From VAZQ01 sp963721005 (GTDB taxonomy: Bacteria; Pseudomonadota; Alphaproteobacteria; Rhizobiales; Xanthobacteraceae), in assembly GCA_963721005.1 (NCBI GenBank), contig CAVRHR010000003.1:2294001-2358000 (forward strand): a stretch of DNA of 64,000 bases, read 5' to 3'. The notes beneath the pieces were generated by a model. It did no database searches and had not been told where the DNA came from. It was given only the letters and a program-made list of their open reading frames with translations. The position numbers were made by a program, and so were the translations under genes. Shown here piece after piece: positions 1 to 8,117 of the stretch. The stretch's first letter is position 1. Each line of letters starts with the position of its first letter.

Positions 1-7
1 CCGGCAA

Positions 8-250
8 ATGGCGCTACATGCCCGAACCGTGTCTCCAGAAGGCTCCGATCCCGACGGCACCACACCTCTCAAGCACGAATCGATGCTGCCGGTGCAGTCC
101 TGGAGCGTCGCACCGGCGGACAACGGAATGCTGGTGCTGATACTCGATCGCGGGCTGGACACCGAGCTGATGCTGGGTCTCACGCCCGAGGTCGCCCAGA
201 CCCTTGCCGACCTGTTCATCAAGCACACCGCCGGCGCGCCGAAAGCCTAG
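8..250 (+). CDS. Small hypothetical protein, possibly 5'-truncated by the window edge
   Basis: An 80-residue reading frame that I do not recognise. The frame is open to the first base of the window, so the true start may lie outside it. Residues from about 30 onward (WSVAPADNGMLVLILDRG) look like a compact alpha/beta protein, and the end (TPEVAQTLADLFIKH) looks like an amphipathic helix. There is no signal peptide, membrane segment or metal motif. It converges on the cysteine-cluster gene, and only one base separates the two stop codons. Coding potential is plausible but the function is unknown. Confidence 0.5.
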   Translation: MALHARTVSPEGSDPDGTTPLKHESMLPVQSWSVAPADNGMLVLILDRGLDTELMLGLTPEVAQTLADLFIKHTAGAPKA

Positions 251-251
251 G

Positions 252-848
252 CTAGCGCGGCGCCGGCCCCCCTGCCGGGCTGCTCGATCGCTGTCTGCGC
301 TCGGCGTGATAGGCATTTCCCGGCCGGGAGAGAACGATCTCGTCGTCGGGGCCCAGCACGCCGATCGGCACGTCGCGATCGGGCAGCAGAACGGTGGCCT
401 CACCGCCCGCCACGATCGCGACGATCCGTTTGTCCTCGTTGAAGGCGCGCCCCGACCATTCCTTCAAGCGACCGTAATAAGGCTGCACCTTCCAGGCGAG
501 CGGCCTGGCCGGATCGACCATCACCAACATTGCCCCGTAGCGCAGCGAGATCGTGAGCACGAAGCCGGCTATATCGGGCTTCCACAACGAGTCGATGTTG
601 GGATCGAGGCGCCACCCGCAGAAGAATCGGCGGCAAGCTCGCGGCCGCTGGTCCCGAATCGTGCAGCCTTGGCCCGCGACCGCATGGCTGCAGGTGACGC
701 CGGCCGGCTTGTTCAGCTCATCCACCTGCATGACGGTGCAGCACATCATGCAGCTGCCGCAGATCCGGCCCGGCACCAGCGGGTTCTCGGACTCGTAGAG
801 ATCCTCGATCGGGATTTCAGCGAAATCGTTCTTCAGCTCGTTGGTCAA
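252..848 (-). CDS. YkgJ-like cysteine-cluster (zinc/iron-chelating) protein
   Basis: A 198-residue protein with a cysteine-rich core near the N-terminus: GSCMMCCTVMQV, then a CSHAVAGQGCTIRDQRP stretch, then CRRFFCGW. This CxxCC...C...C...C pattern is typical of the UPF0153/YkgJ family, thought to bind Zn or Fe-S. The downstream half has no recognised domain, and the last 20 residues are low-complexity Ser/Pro/Arg. The only start that keeps the whole protein is TTG, with a weak upstream ribosome site. Family assignment is from the cysteine pattern; the biochemical role of the family is not established. Confidence 0.7.
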   Translation of the reverse strand: MTNELKNDFAEIPIEDLYESENPLVPGRICGSCMMCCTVMQVDELNKPAGVTCSHAVAGQGCTIRDQRPRACRRFFCGWRLDPNIDSLWKPDIAGFVLTISLRYGAMLVMVDPARPLAWKVQPYYGRLKEWSGRAFNEDKRIVAIVAGGEATVLLPDRDVPIGVLGPDDEIVLSRPGNAYHAERRQRSSSPAGGPAPR

Positions 849-937
849 GGTGATGTCCCCAGATGTTGCACAATCTTTCGTGGATCACGCACGTGCCTGC
901 CCCCCACGTTCCGGCGCGTTTCGCATGACCCACGTCA

Positions 938-965
938 TTCTAGAGCATTTTCCGGGAAAATGCCC
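938..965. repeat. Palindromic intergenic repeat, copy 1
   Basis: GCATTTTCCGGGAAAATGC forms a near-perfect hairpin preceded by TCTAGA. A second copy in opposite orientation lies near position 4060, with the same AGAGCATTTTC..GAAAATGCC core and a GC-rich arm on the same side. Dispersed copies between genes fit the short palindromic repeats common in Rhizobiales genomes; no transposase is attached. Confidence 0.5.
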
Positions 966-1070
966 GCCTGGGCCGACCGGCCCGGGTTGACCCGATAATG
1001 GCACCGGGTCCCTTCGCAGGGGCGAAGGCAAGCTTGCCCGAATCGGGCTCCCGGCCCTAGGATTCAGCGC

Positions 1071-1409
1071 ATGAAGCTCTTGTGGCTCGCCGGCACCGGC
1101 CTCATCGTCAATGTCGCGGCGTTGCAATTCGCAGCGGCCGCCGAATGGCGATTCTGCATCGCCCCGTCCAGCCAGGAGCACAAAATCTACGTCACCGCGC
1201 CGTTCCTCACCGCCGTCCCGATGGAGGCGATGGAGAACGGCCTGCATCAGACGCTCGACCGCGCGGGTCGACGTCACGACAGCGTGCAGTGCCCGACCGG
1301 CGCGACCGAGCAGGCGGTCCGCCTCATGCGCCAGCACGCCGATGACTTCAACCGGCAGATGGGCAACGACGTCGTGCCGCTCGATTGGAAACCGGCCGCG
1401 ACCCGTTGA
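1071..1409 (+). CDS. Small secreted hypothetical protein
   Basis: 112 residues with a clear Sec signal peptide (MKLLWLAGTGLIVNVAALQFAAAA, cleavage after about residue 23) and a mature part of about 88 residues containing two cysteines (FCIAPS and QCPTGA) that could form a disulfide. An AGGA ribosome site lies about 8 bases before the ATG. The mature domain is not recognised. It stands alone between the cysteine-cluster gene and the TPR/oxygenase pseudogene, with no operon partner. Confidence 0.6.
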   Translation: MKLLWLAGTGLIVNVAALQFAAAAEWRFCIAPSSQEHKIYVTAPFLTAVPMEAMENGLHQTLDRAGRRHDSVQCPTGATEQAVRLMRQHADDFNRQMGNDVVPLDWKPAATR

Positions 1410-1635
1410 TGACGCGCAGCCGCCGGCGCCGCCTTCGGCGGGAGGCCCGTGCGCACTACTCAGACGTTCATGCGAACGGCGTCGTCCGAATCACGGGTGC
1501 GTCGAAGATGCTCATATCTTCGGCTTGACACCGCGGCGCGGGATTTGGAGAAATCGAACGAGCCGAAGTTTTGTCGAGCTGCGCCGTCGGATAACGCCCG
1601 CCGTGAGTTGAGCTGACCCCCCCCCCGGAAAATCC

Positions 1636-2909
1636 ATGATCCCGATCGCCCCGCAACCCGCGGCTCTCGAGGCCGCGTTGCAGCAGGCCATTGTCCACCA
1701 TCGCGCCGGGCGGCTGGCGGAGGCGGAGCAGACTTTACCGCAGTATCCTGCGGGCCCGGCCCGAGCATCCCGGCATCACCAACAATCTCGGTCTCCTGCT
1801 CAAGGATCAAGGCCGGTTGGAGGAGGCCGCTGCGACGTTCCGGCGGATGCTCGTCCTCACGCCCGACGATGCCCTGGCGCATTGCAATCTCGGCAATATC
1901 CAGCGCTCGCAAGGCGAGCCCGAGCAGGCGGCGGCAAGCTACCGGCGTGCGATCGCGCTGCGGCCCGACATGGCGCTCGCCCATCGCAACCTCGGCACCG
2001 TCCTCTGCGAGACCGACCACCTGGCGGAGAGCTTCGCGTCGTTTCGGCGCCATGCCGAGCTGGCTTATGGGGGCCCCGCCGGCAGCAGCGCGGTCCCGCC
2101 GGAGCCGGTCCCGCCCCACCACGCGCAGCACGACCGCGAGCAGCAGGAATATCTGAACGGCGGCGCTCCGGGCGGCAACGCCCAGTTCCGGTTCCGCCTG
2201 GAGGAAGGGGGCAGGGTTCCCGGCCCTGCCGTCAATCCCGATGCTTCGGGCGGCGAGATCGCGGCGCGCTGGCAGAGCAGCCAGCCCCAGATCGCCGTGA
2301 TCGACAATCTGCTGAGCGACGAAGCCCTGGCCAGGCTCCGGCAGCTTCTGCTGGGGCTCGACGATCTGGCGCAAGGCCTATCGCGACGGCTATCTCGGTG
2401 CCAGCCCGGAGCACGGCTTCGCCTGTCCGCTATTGGCGCAGATCGGCGAGGAGCTGCGCAGCAACTATCCGGCCATTTTGGGCCGCCACCCGCTGCTCCA
2501 GCTCTGGGGATTCAAGTACGATAGCCGGCTCAGCGGCATCGACATCCATGCCGACTTCGCCGCCGTCAACGTCAACTTCTGGATCACGGCGGACGACGCC
2601 AATCTCGATCCCGAAAGCGGCGGCCTGGTGGTCTGGGACGTTCCCGCGCCCGCGGGCTGGAACTTCGCCAAGTTCAACGACGATGTTCCGGCCGCGCGCG
2701 ATTTCCTCACCCGCACCGGCGCCCGCGCGGTGACCATCCCGCATCGGGCCAACCGCGCCGTGATCTTCGATTCCGATCTGTTTCACAAGACCGACCAGAT
2801 CGCGTTCAAGGACGGCTATCTCAACCGGCGCATCAACATCACGCTGCTCTACGGCCGGCGCGAGACAGCCGCGAAGGAAGCCGGCGCCGTCGCAGCGGCG
2901 GCCCGTTGA
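1636..2909 (+). pseudogene. TPR repeat / 2-oxoglutarate-Fe(II) oxygenase fusion with two frameshifts
   Basis: Read across three frames, this region encodes one protein of about 424 residues: N-terminal TPR repeats (HHRAGRLAEAEQ, then ITNNLGLLLKDQGRLEEA, then HCNLGNIQRSQGEPEQA, then HRNLGTVLCETDHLAES) followed by a prolyl-hydroxylase-like oxygenase domain. The oxygenase part shows the HxD iron ligands (GIDIHADFAAVN), a distal His (LFHKTDQ) and the Arg expected to bind 2-oxoglutarate (NRRINIT). The first shift is at about 1732, where one extra base separates AEAEQ from LYRSIL. The second is at about 2357, where one extra base precedes STIWRKAYRDGYLG. Both are single insertions, so sequencing error or recent decay are both possible. 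Related TPR-oxygenase proteins modify proteins or small molecules; the substrate here is unknown. Confidence 0.75.
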
Positions 2910-2916
2910 GAGGTGC

Positions 2917-3924
2917 TCAAGCCAGCCGTCCGTGGCAATGCTTGTACTTCGCGCCCGAGCCGCACGGGCACGGATCGTTGCGCCCGACCTGGCCTGAGCT
3001 CGGCGGACTATTGGCGGCGGCCGGCTGCGCGACCGGCTGCGCCGGAGCCGGTGCCGCGCGCTGGGCCGCGGGCGCGTCGACCTCCTTCCAGCGTGTGCGC
3101 GTCGCGTAGGAAAATGCCCGGATCAGGAGCGGCTGCACGGCTGCCGGCAGCTCGTGGTAGCGATCGAGCGGCATATCCAGCGGAATTCGGGTGACGTGGT
3201 TGCCGTGGTCGAAGAACCACGGGCGTGCATAGACCATGTACACGATCGGCCGCGCCTGCCGGCCGGCATTGGGCATGCCGGCGTGCAGCGTGCGGTAGTC
3301 CATCAGCATGAGGTCGCCGCGCTGCAATGCGGACACCGTCATGGTGTCGGTCTCCACCTCGACGCCTTGCGCCAGCCGGTGCGAGCCGAGCCAAACCCCG
3401 GTCGGACCAGTGCGCAGGTCGACGTCGATCAGCGGCACCGCCACGTTGATGGCGTAGACCGGCAGTTGCGGGCCGACGCCGGGATTGAAGAACAGATGGT
3501 CGTTGTCGCGGTGAGTGTGCTGTCGCGACGCCCCGGGGTGCGATACGACCGAGGTGAAATTGCTCAGGTGAAACACGTCCCCGAGCAGCGGAGCCAGAAC
3601 CTTGATGAGCAGCGGGTTGGCGAACACCTCGGGCCGCCCGAAAGCGCCGGTCATGCGCAGCGTGAGATCGTAGCGCGCGCCCCCGACCCGCAGGAACCGG
3701 TTGGGCGGCGGCTTCTCCGATTCCGCCTGCATCCCGGCCCAATCCAGCGTTCCAAATTGCGCCATGTACTCGCGGTGCATGGCCTCGACGGTGGCGAGCG
3801 GAAACGCTCCCCGCAGCAGGATGCAGCCGTGCTCGTCGAATGCCGCCTGCGCGGCGCTTGCGGTTTGCGCAGATAGCTCCCCGCCGGCGGCCTCGCTCGC
3901 GGAAACCGGAACTACCCAATCCAT
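2917..3924 (-). CDS. Phytanoyl-CoA dioxygenase-like protein with C-terminal SEC-C motif (copy 1)
   Basis: 335 residues from the ATG at 3924, which has GGGAG six bases upstream; the same sequence precedes the paralogue's start. The body is a PhyH-type non-haem Fe(II)/2-oxoglutarate oxygenase: HRD iron ligands near residues 138-140 (QHTHRDNDHLFF), distal His about 214 (YRTLHAGMPN) and the 2-oxoglutarate Arg about 225 (ARPIVYMVY). The last 24 residues are a SEC-C zinc motif (GRNDPCPCGSGAKYKHCHG), joined through an Ala/Pro-rich linker. SEC-C tails normally occur on SecA and on adaptor-like proteins, where they bind zinc and ribosomes or partners. The combination suggests a hydroxylase recruited to a protein target, but this is inference. 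It lies in tandem with its paralogue about 140 bp upstream. Confidence 0.8.
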   Translation of the reverse strand: MDWVVPVSASEAAGGELSAQTASAAQAAFDEHGCILLRGAFPLATVEAMHREYMAQFGTLDWAGMQAESEKPPPNRFLRVGGARYDLTLRMTGAFGRPEVFANPLLIKVLAPLLGDVFHLSNFTSVVSHPGASRQHTHRDNDHLFFNPGVGPQLPVYAINVAVPLIDVDLRTGPTGVWLGSHRLAQGVEVETDTMTVSALQRGDLMLMDYRTLHAGMPNAGRQARPIVYMVYARPWFFDHGNHVTRIPLDMPLDRYHELPAAVQPLLIRAFSYATRTRWKEVDAPAAQRAAPAPAQPVAQPAAANSPPSSGQVGRNDPCPCGSGAKYKHCHGRLA

Positions 3925-3950
3925 CGGCAACTCCCAAGAGCGGCTCCACA

Positions 3951-4075
3951 TAGAGCGGAAACCGAGACCGCTCTAGCATTTTGTAGCGTCGTATTTTCGG
4001 ACGGAAAACCGGATTCCACCCCGCCACCGCGGCGCGGCCGCAGGGCAGGCATTTTCCTGAAAATGCTCTATGGGC
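3951..4075. repeat. Palindromic intergenic repeat, copy 2, between the two dioxygenase genes
   Basis: Two palindromes flank this spacer: AGAGCGG..CCGCTCT at 3951-3974 and GCATTTTCCTGAAAATGC at about 4049-4066. The second is the inverted counterpart of the element at 938-965. The spacer also carries a TTTTCGGACGGAAAA palindrome at about 3992. It reads as a composite short interspersed repeat rather than a promoter. Confidence 0.45.
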
Positions 4076-5066
4076 TATGGCCGTGGCAATGCTTGAATTT
4101 CTTACCCGAGCCGCACGGGCACGGGTCGTTGCGTCCGACCTTGCCGAAGCTCAAGGGATCGGCGGCGGGGCGGGCTACCGCAGGCGGCGCGGCCGGTTGC
4201 GCCGCCATCGCGCGCATGCCGGCGGCAGGCCAGCGCAGACGGATGGCGTGGGTATAGGCCCGCACCAGCAGCGGACGTACCGGTTCCGGGAACGTCTCGT
4301 AATGCTCGAGCGGCATGTCGAGCGGGAGGCGGTTGATGTGGTTCACGTCGTCGGCGAACCACCGGCGGCCGTAGACCAGATAGACGATCGGCCGGGCCCG
4401 CGCGCTGCGGTTCGCCAAGCCGGCGTGCAGCGTGCGATAATCCATCAGGATGCAGTCGCCACGCTGCCATGGCGATACCGTCATGGAGCTTCGCTGCACC
4501 GCCACCGTTTGCCCGGATCGATGCGAGCCGAGCCAAATTCCGGTCGGCCCGGTCTCCAGGTCGACATCGATGAGCGGCACCGACACGTTGACGGCATAGA
4601 CCGGCAGGCTCGGGCCGACGCCGGGCTCGGTGAACAAATGGTCGTTGTCGCGGTGCGCCTGCTGCTGCGGCGCGCCCGGATGCGACACCACCACAGTCAA
4701 GCTGTTCAGGCGCATGTCCTTGCCCAGCAGCGGACGCAGGAACTTGATCAGGAGCCCATTGGCGAGCACCTGCGTGCTGCCGAAGGCACCGGTCATGCGC
4801 AGCGTGACGTCGTAGCGCGATCCTCCCACCCCAATGAGCCGATTGGGCGGCGGTTGCACCGCCTGGGCCCGCATGGCGGCGAGATCCAGGGTACCGAGCT
4901 GCGCCGCATATTCGCGGTACATGGCGTCGACGGTGGCGGGCGGGAGGGCTCCCCGCAGCAGAACGGCGCCGTGCTCCTGAAATGCGGCTTGGGCCGCGCT
5001 CTCGTTCTGCGGCGTAAGCTCCTCGGCGGCGACCTCGTCCGGCGAGACCGCAACGACCCAATCCAT
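4068..5066 (-). CDS. Phytanoyl-CoA dioxygenase-like protein with C-terminal SEC-C motif (copy 2)
   Basis: 332 residues from the ATG at 5066 (GGGAG six bases upstream; a TTG two codons earlier is less likely). It is closely similar over its whole length to the neighbouring copy, with HRD at about 138-140, distal His about 214, ARPIVYLVY, and a C-terminal SEC-C motif (GRNDPCPCGSGKKFKHCHG). The linker before the motif differs more than the catalytic domain. Both copies keep all iron and cofactor residues, so both look active. The substrate is unknown. Tandem duplication within about 2.1 kb, with conserved ribosome sites, suggests duplication as a unit including the leader. Confidence 0.8.
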   Translation of the reverse strand: MDWVVAVSPDEVAAEELTPQNESAAQAAFQEHGAVLLRGALPPATVDAMYREYAAQLGTLDLAAMRAQAVQPPPNRLIGVGGSRYDVTLRMTGAFGSTQVLANGLLIKFLRPLLGKDMRLNSLTVVVSHPGAPQQQAHRDNDHLFTEPGVGPSLPVYAVNVSVPLIDVDLETGPTGIWLGSHRSGQTVAVQRSSMTVSPWQRGDCILMDYRTLHAGLANRSARARPIVYLVYGRRWFADDVNHINRLPLDMPLEHYETFPEPVRPLLVRAYTHAIRLRWPAAGMRAMAAQPAAPPAVARPAADPLSFGKVGRNDPCPCGSGKKFKHCHGHSP

Positions 5067-5329
5067 CGGCAACTCCCTGGGCGGGCAACGGCCCGTCAGT
5101 GCGCCGATACCTAATAGCTTGCCTCAATCAAATGCAATCCGATTCAAATGCGCTCCCGCACCGCGGAAAGAGGCCCAGCGGCCGCCAACCGCCTCGGCGC
5201 ATGAGGCTCGCCGGCACGAATGCCGAAGCCGTGCCCGCCGTTCAGGGCGGGCACGGCTGGTTGGCTGCAGGTGCTTGGTTGCAGGTGCTCGGTTTTCCCG
5301 GCTACCCGTCGCTACCCGTCAACTCCGGG

Positions 5330-5557
5330 TTACCAGCGGCGATCGTACTCGTGATGCCAGACGCGGGCGTGCCCGGGCACGAAAGCAAAGCCGAAGAACG
5401 GCGCGCTATGGCGCCAGTGGGACGTGGTCCCGAGGCGTTGCCCCATCGGCCCGTATTTGTAGCCGCCGTACTCATCGCGGGGCTCGTTCGCCTGCGCGGC
5501 CGACACGGCACCAAAAACGGCAGCCGCCGCCAAAGCGATCGTGATCTTGCTCATCAT
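5330..5557 (-). CDS. Small secreted hypothetical protein, aromatic-rich
   Basis: 75 residues with a Sec signal peptide (MMSKITIALAAAAVFGAVSAAQA) and a mature part of about 50 residues rich in Tyr, His and Trp (YGGYKYGPMGQ; GHARVWHHEYDRRW). GGAGA lies about seven bases before the first ATG. No domain is recognised. It is one of several tiny exported proteins in the first 21 kb, none of which has an evident partner. Confidence 0.6.
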   Translation of the reverse strand: MMSKITIALAAAAVFGAVSAAQANEPRDEYGGYKYGPMGQRLGTTSHWRHSAPFFGFAFVPGHARVWHHEYDRRW

Positions 5558-5725
5558 GGCCTGTCTCCAAGTTGTTGTCGGTACGGCATCGTTCGGGGGA
5601 ATTCCCCCGCGGCCGTCGACTCCTGGAGATAAAACCGGGACAGGCGGGTATTCGTTCCAACCTTACGAATAATTCAGAAACCGCCGTTTTGGGGCTCAGG
5701 CCGAACGGCAATGCGAGAACCGCCG

Positions 5726-5759
5726 AAAAAATGATGCGCGGGGCAAGCCCCGCGCATCA
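5726..5759 (-). terminator. Rho-independent terminator on the minus strand, after the beta-propeller gene ending at 5785
   Basis: A 13-bp perfect stem (TGATGCGCGGGGC and its complement) with a two-base loop, followed on the minus strand by six T residues. It sits 26 bases downstream of the stop codon of the minus-strand beta-propeller gene. Confidence 0.85.
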
Positions 5760-5784
5760 CAGGATCGACCAATGCGAGGTCGGA

Positions 5785-6888
5785 TTATTCCGCGCCGTAG
5801 ACCGCGATGCAGCCGCAGCCGCCCTTCAGCGGGCCGGCCTCGACCGCGATCGGGACATAGACGCGGCCGTTGGACTCGTTGACGGCGACCGAATGCGCGC
5901 CCGGTCCGGTCGGGATCTTCTGCGTGAGCTGGTTGGTCTTGGCATCGACCACCGCCAGGATCGGGCCGCTCGGATTGCCGTTGAGGGCCGAGAAGTACTG
6001 ATCGGTCTTGTTGTTGACAGCCGATTCATCCGATCCGCCTACGCCGGCAATGTCCGTCTGCTTGCCGGTCTTGACATCGATGACCACCAGCTTGGCCGGC
6101 AGCCCCAGGCGCGGTGTCCCGGCGTTGCAGCCGAGGAAGACGTTGCCGCCCTTGCCGAACGCGATGCCGTGCGGCACGCAGCTGTCGACCGGGATCATCT
6201 TCACGACCTTGGCGGTCTTGGGGTCGGTGACCATCAAGGCGCCCTTGGTCTTGTCCTTGTCGAGCTCCGGAACGTCGGTATAGAACATGCCGTCGGCCGG
6301 ATTGTAGGCGGTCTGCTCCATGCCGTCGGTGAAATGCTCCATCACCAGCTTGCCGAGGATCTTGTGGCCCGGCTTGGTCGAGATGAAGGTCAGGAACGGC
6401 GGCTCGTCGGCGTTGTTGGCGATGGCGATGATCCCGTCCTTGGGATCGTAGCCGAGCTCGTCGGCACGGTCCTTGCCGCCGGTCTTGATGGTGTCGGTGA
6501 TCTTCATCGTCTTGAGATCGATCACCTTCACGGTGCTGTCGCCGTCGCCGACCCAGGCCTCCTTGCCGGCGATCACCACGCCGTTGGGACCGGACGCGTC
6601 GTTGTTGCAGCAGGTGCCGTCCTTTTTCATGATCGGGCCGACCATGCCGCCGACCCGGCCCACATAGATGCCCTTCTTGGTATCGACGATATCGATCCCC
6701 TTGTTGCTACGATCGGCCAGGTAATACATGCCGGTCGCCTGATCGATGTAGCTGATGTCGAACGAGTTCAAGGGCTCGCCGGGTATGCTGATGGTCCCGA
6801 TTTGCCTCAGCTCGGCCGCATTGGCGGCGCCGGCAAATGCCGAGACGCCGACTGCGGCCGAAAGCAGCAGCAGAGTTGCAATACGCAT
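5785..6888 (-). CDS. YncE-type periplasmic beta-propeller protein (A)
   Basis: 367 residues from the ATG at 6888, preceded by GGAGGAA; a longer in-frame reading lacks a ribosome site and would bury the signal peptide (MRIATLLLLSAAVGVSAFAGAANA). The mature protein is a beta-propeller with repeated blades such as YYLADRSNKGIDIVDTKKG and GDGDSTVKVIDLKTMKI. Two cysteine features stand out: TCCNND in the second blade and a GGCGC motif close to the C-terminus. It is similar to the propeller at 12587-13675 (DRSNK.IDI, GDGDSTVKVIDL, CxxC near the end), so the two are paralogues. Such proteins are periplasmic; ligands are generally unknown. Confidence 0.75.
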   Translation of the reverse strand: MRIATLLLLSAAVGVSAFAGAANAAELRQIGTISIPGEPLNSFDISYIDQATGMYYLADRSNKGIDIVDTKKGIYVGRVGGMVGPIMKKDGTCCNNDASGPNGVVIAGKEAWVGDGDSTVKVIDLKTMKITDTIKTGGKDRADELGYDPKDGIIAIANNADEPPFLTFISTKPGHKILGKLVMEHFTDGMEQTAYNPADGMFYTDVPELDKDKTKGALMVTDPKTAKVVKMIPVDSCVPHGIAFGKGGNVFLGCNAGTPRLGLPAKLVVIDVKTGKQTDIAGVGGSDESAVNNKTDQYFSALNGNPSGPILAVVDAKTNQLTQKIPTGPGAHSVAVNESNGRVYVPIAVEAGPLKGGCGCIAVYGAE

Positions 6889-7057
6889 GGGTTTCCTCCG
6901 GTCTTCGTTGGCTTGGATTTTAAGAGTGTTTGTCACCCTCACGTCAACACTAGCTCGCCGGTTGCGGCGCTCACAACCTCTTTGTTGTGCCCGCCGATCC
7001 GCTCAATCAACCGCCGGACGGCTGGTTAGTTGGGTTAATTCCGCCGCCCAGGAACGA

Positions 7058-7933
7058 TCATTTCACGCCATAGCGGGCGAACTCGGCCGCAATGTCGGCG
7101 TTGATGGCCTTCGCAGCCGCGATATCGGCGCTGCCGCGACGATCGCCCTTCTTCAGCCGCGCGATACCGCGACCGTAGAGCGAGCTCGGCAGCTTCGGAT
7201 TGATGTCGAGGGCATCGCTGTAATCGGCCATCGCCCGATCGAGCTGGCCCATCTTGAGGTTGGCGAAGCCGCGGGTGTCGAGATAGTCCGCATCATACGG
7301 TCGCAGCCGCAGCGCCTCCTCGCAATCCGGCAGCGCCGCCTGCATCTGCCCGGCCTTGGCGTGCGCGAAGCAGCGGTTGTTGAAGGCCGCCGAGCTCTTC
7401 GGATTGGTACGTATCACCTGGTCGAAGTCCTGCACCGCCTTGTCGTACTGGCCCTGCAGCGAATAGGTGGTGCCGCGGTTGAAATAATAGGTCTCGACGT
7501 TCTTTGGATTGAGCTTGATGGCCTGGTTGAAGTCGAGAATGGCGAAATCGAGCTGGCCCTTGGCGACGAACACCGCCCCGCGGCCCGCAAAGGCGGCGGC
7601 GAGCTTGGAATCGAGCGAGATCGCCTTGTTGAAATCTTTGATGGCGCGGTCCAATTCGCCGGTGTCGCGCAGCGCATTGCCGCGGTTGGTGTAGGCGCCG
7701 GCGATCACGACATCCGATTCACCGCCGTAGTCGATCACCACACCGCAGGCCTCGGCCTGCTTGTCCGGCGCAATGCCGTCCTGGCCCTCGCAGGCCTTCC
7801 ACAGCTCCGGGGAACCCTTGTCCCCCCCATCCCGGGAAGAAACTGGAGAAAAGATTGGCCGGCCGCCGGTGCCGCCGGCAGCGCTGCCATCGCGGCCACG
7901 GCCGCAGTCCGCTAGGCACAATGCGCTCCGCAT
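7058..7933 (-). CDS. TPR repeat protein, exported, with a scrambled signal peptide
   Basis: The open frame gives 291 residues. From about residue 75 there are five to six TPR repeats (AYTNRGNALRDTGELDRAIKDF; YYFNRGTTYSLQGQYDKAV; LDTRGFANLKMGQLDRAMADY), and before them a Cys-containing ELWKACEGQD...EACGVVI segment. The first 40 residues in this frame are polar and unlike any export signal. Another frame over the same bases, however, reads TAAVAAMAALPAAPAAGQS, a good signal peptide and cleavage site. One extra base near 7912 and one missing G in the seven-base C run at 7822-7828 would restore MRSALCL-signal-LPGMGG-DKGSPELW. The start is supported by AGGAGA seven bases upstream. A periplasmic scaffold role is inferred. 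Confidence 0.7.
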   Translation of the reverse strand: MRSALCLADCGRGRDGSAAGGTGGRPIFSPVSSRDGGDKGSPELWKACEGQDGIAPDKQAEACGVVIDYGGESDVVIAGAYTNRGNALRDTGELDRAIKDFNKAISLDSKLAAAFAGRGAVFVAKGQLDFAILDFNQAIKLNPKNVETYYFNRGTTYSLQGQYDKAVQDFDQVIRTNPKSSAAFNNRCFAHAKAGQMQAALPDCEEALRLRPYDADYLDTRGFANLKMGQLDRAMADYSDALDINPKLPSSLYGRGIARLKKGDRRGSADIAAAKAINADIAAEFARYGVK

Positions 7934-8117
7934 GACTTGATCTCCTGCCTAAGTCGCCCGTGCGCCCCGAATACAGCCAAACCGGGTCGCGACCCCGGTT
8001 TTCCCGCCGTCCCGATCATAGCCGATCCCGGGGCGGTCGAAAACCGCGTCAGCGTCCGGGCAGATCGCAAGGGTCGGGGCCCGCCGTCGGCCCCCGCCGG
8101 AGACCTGCGCAGGCGCC

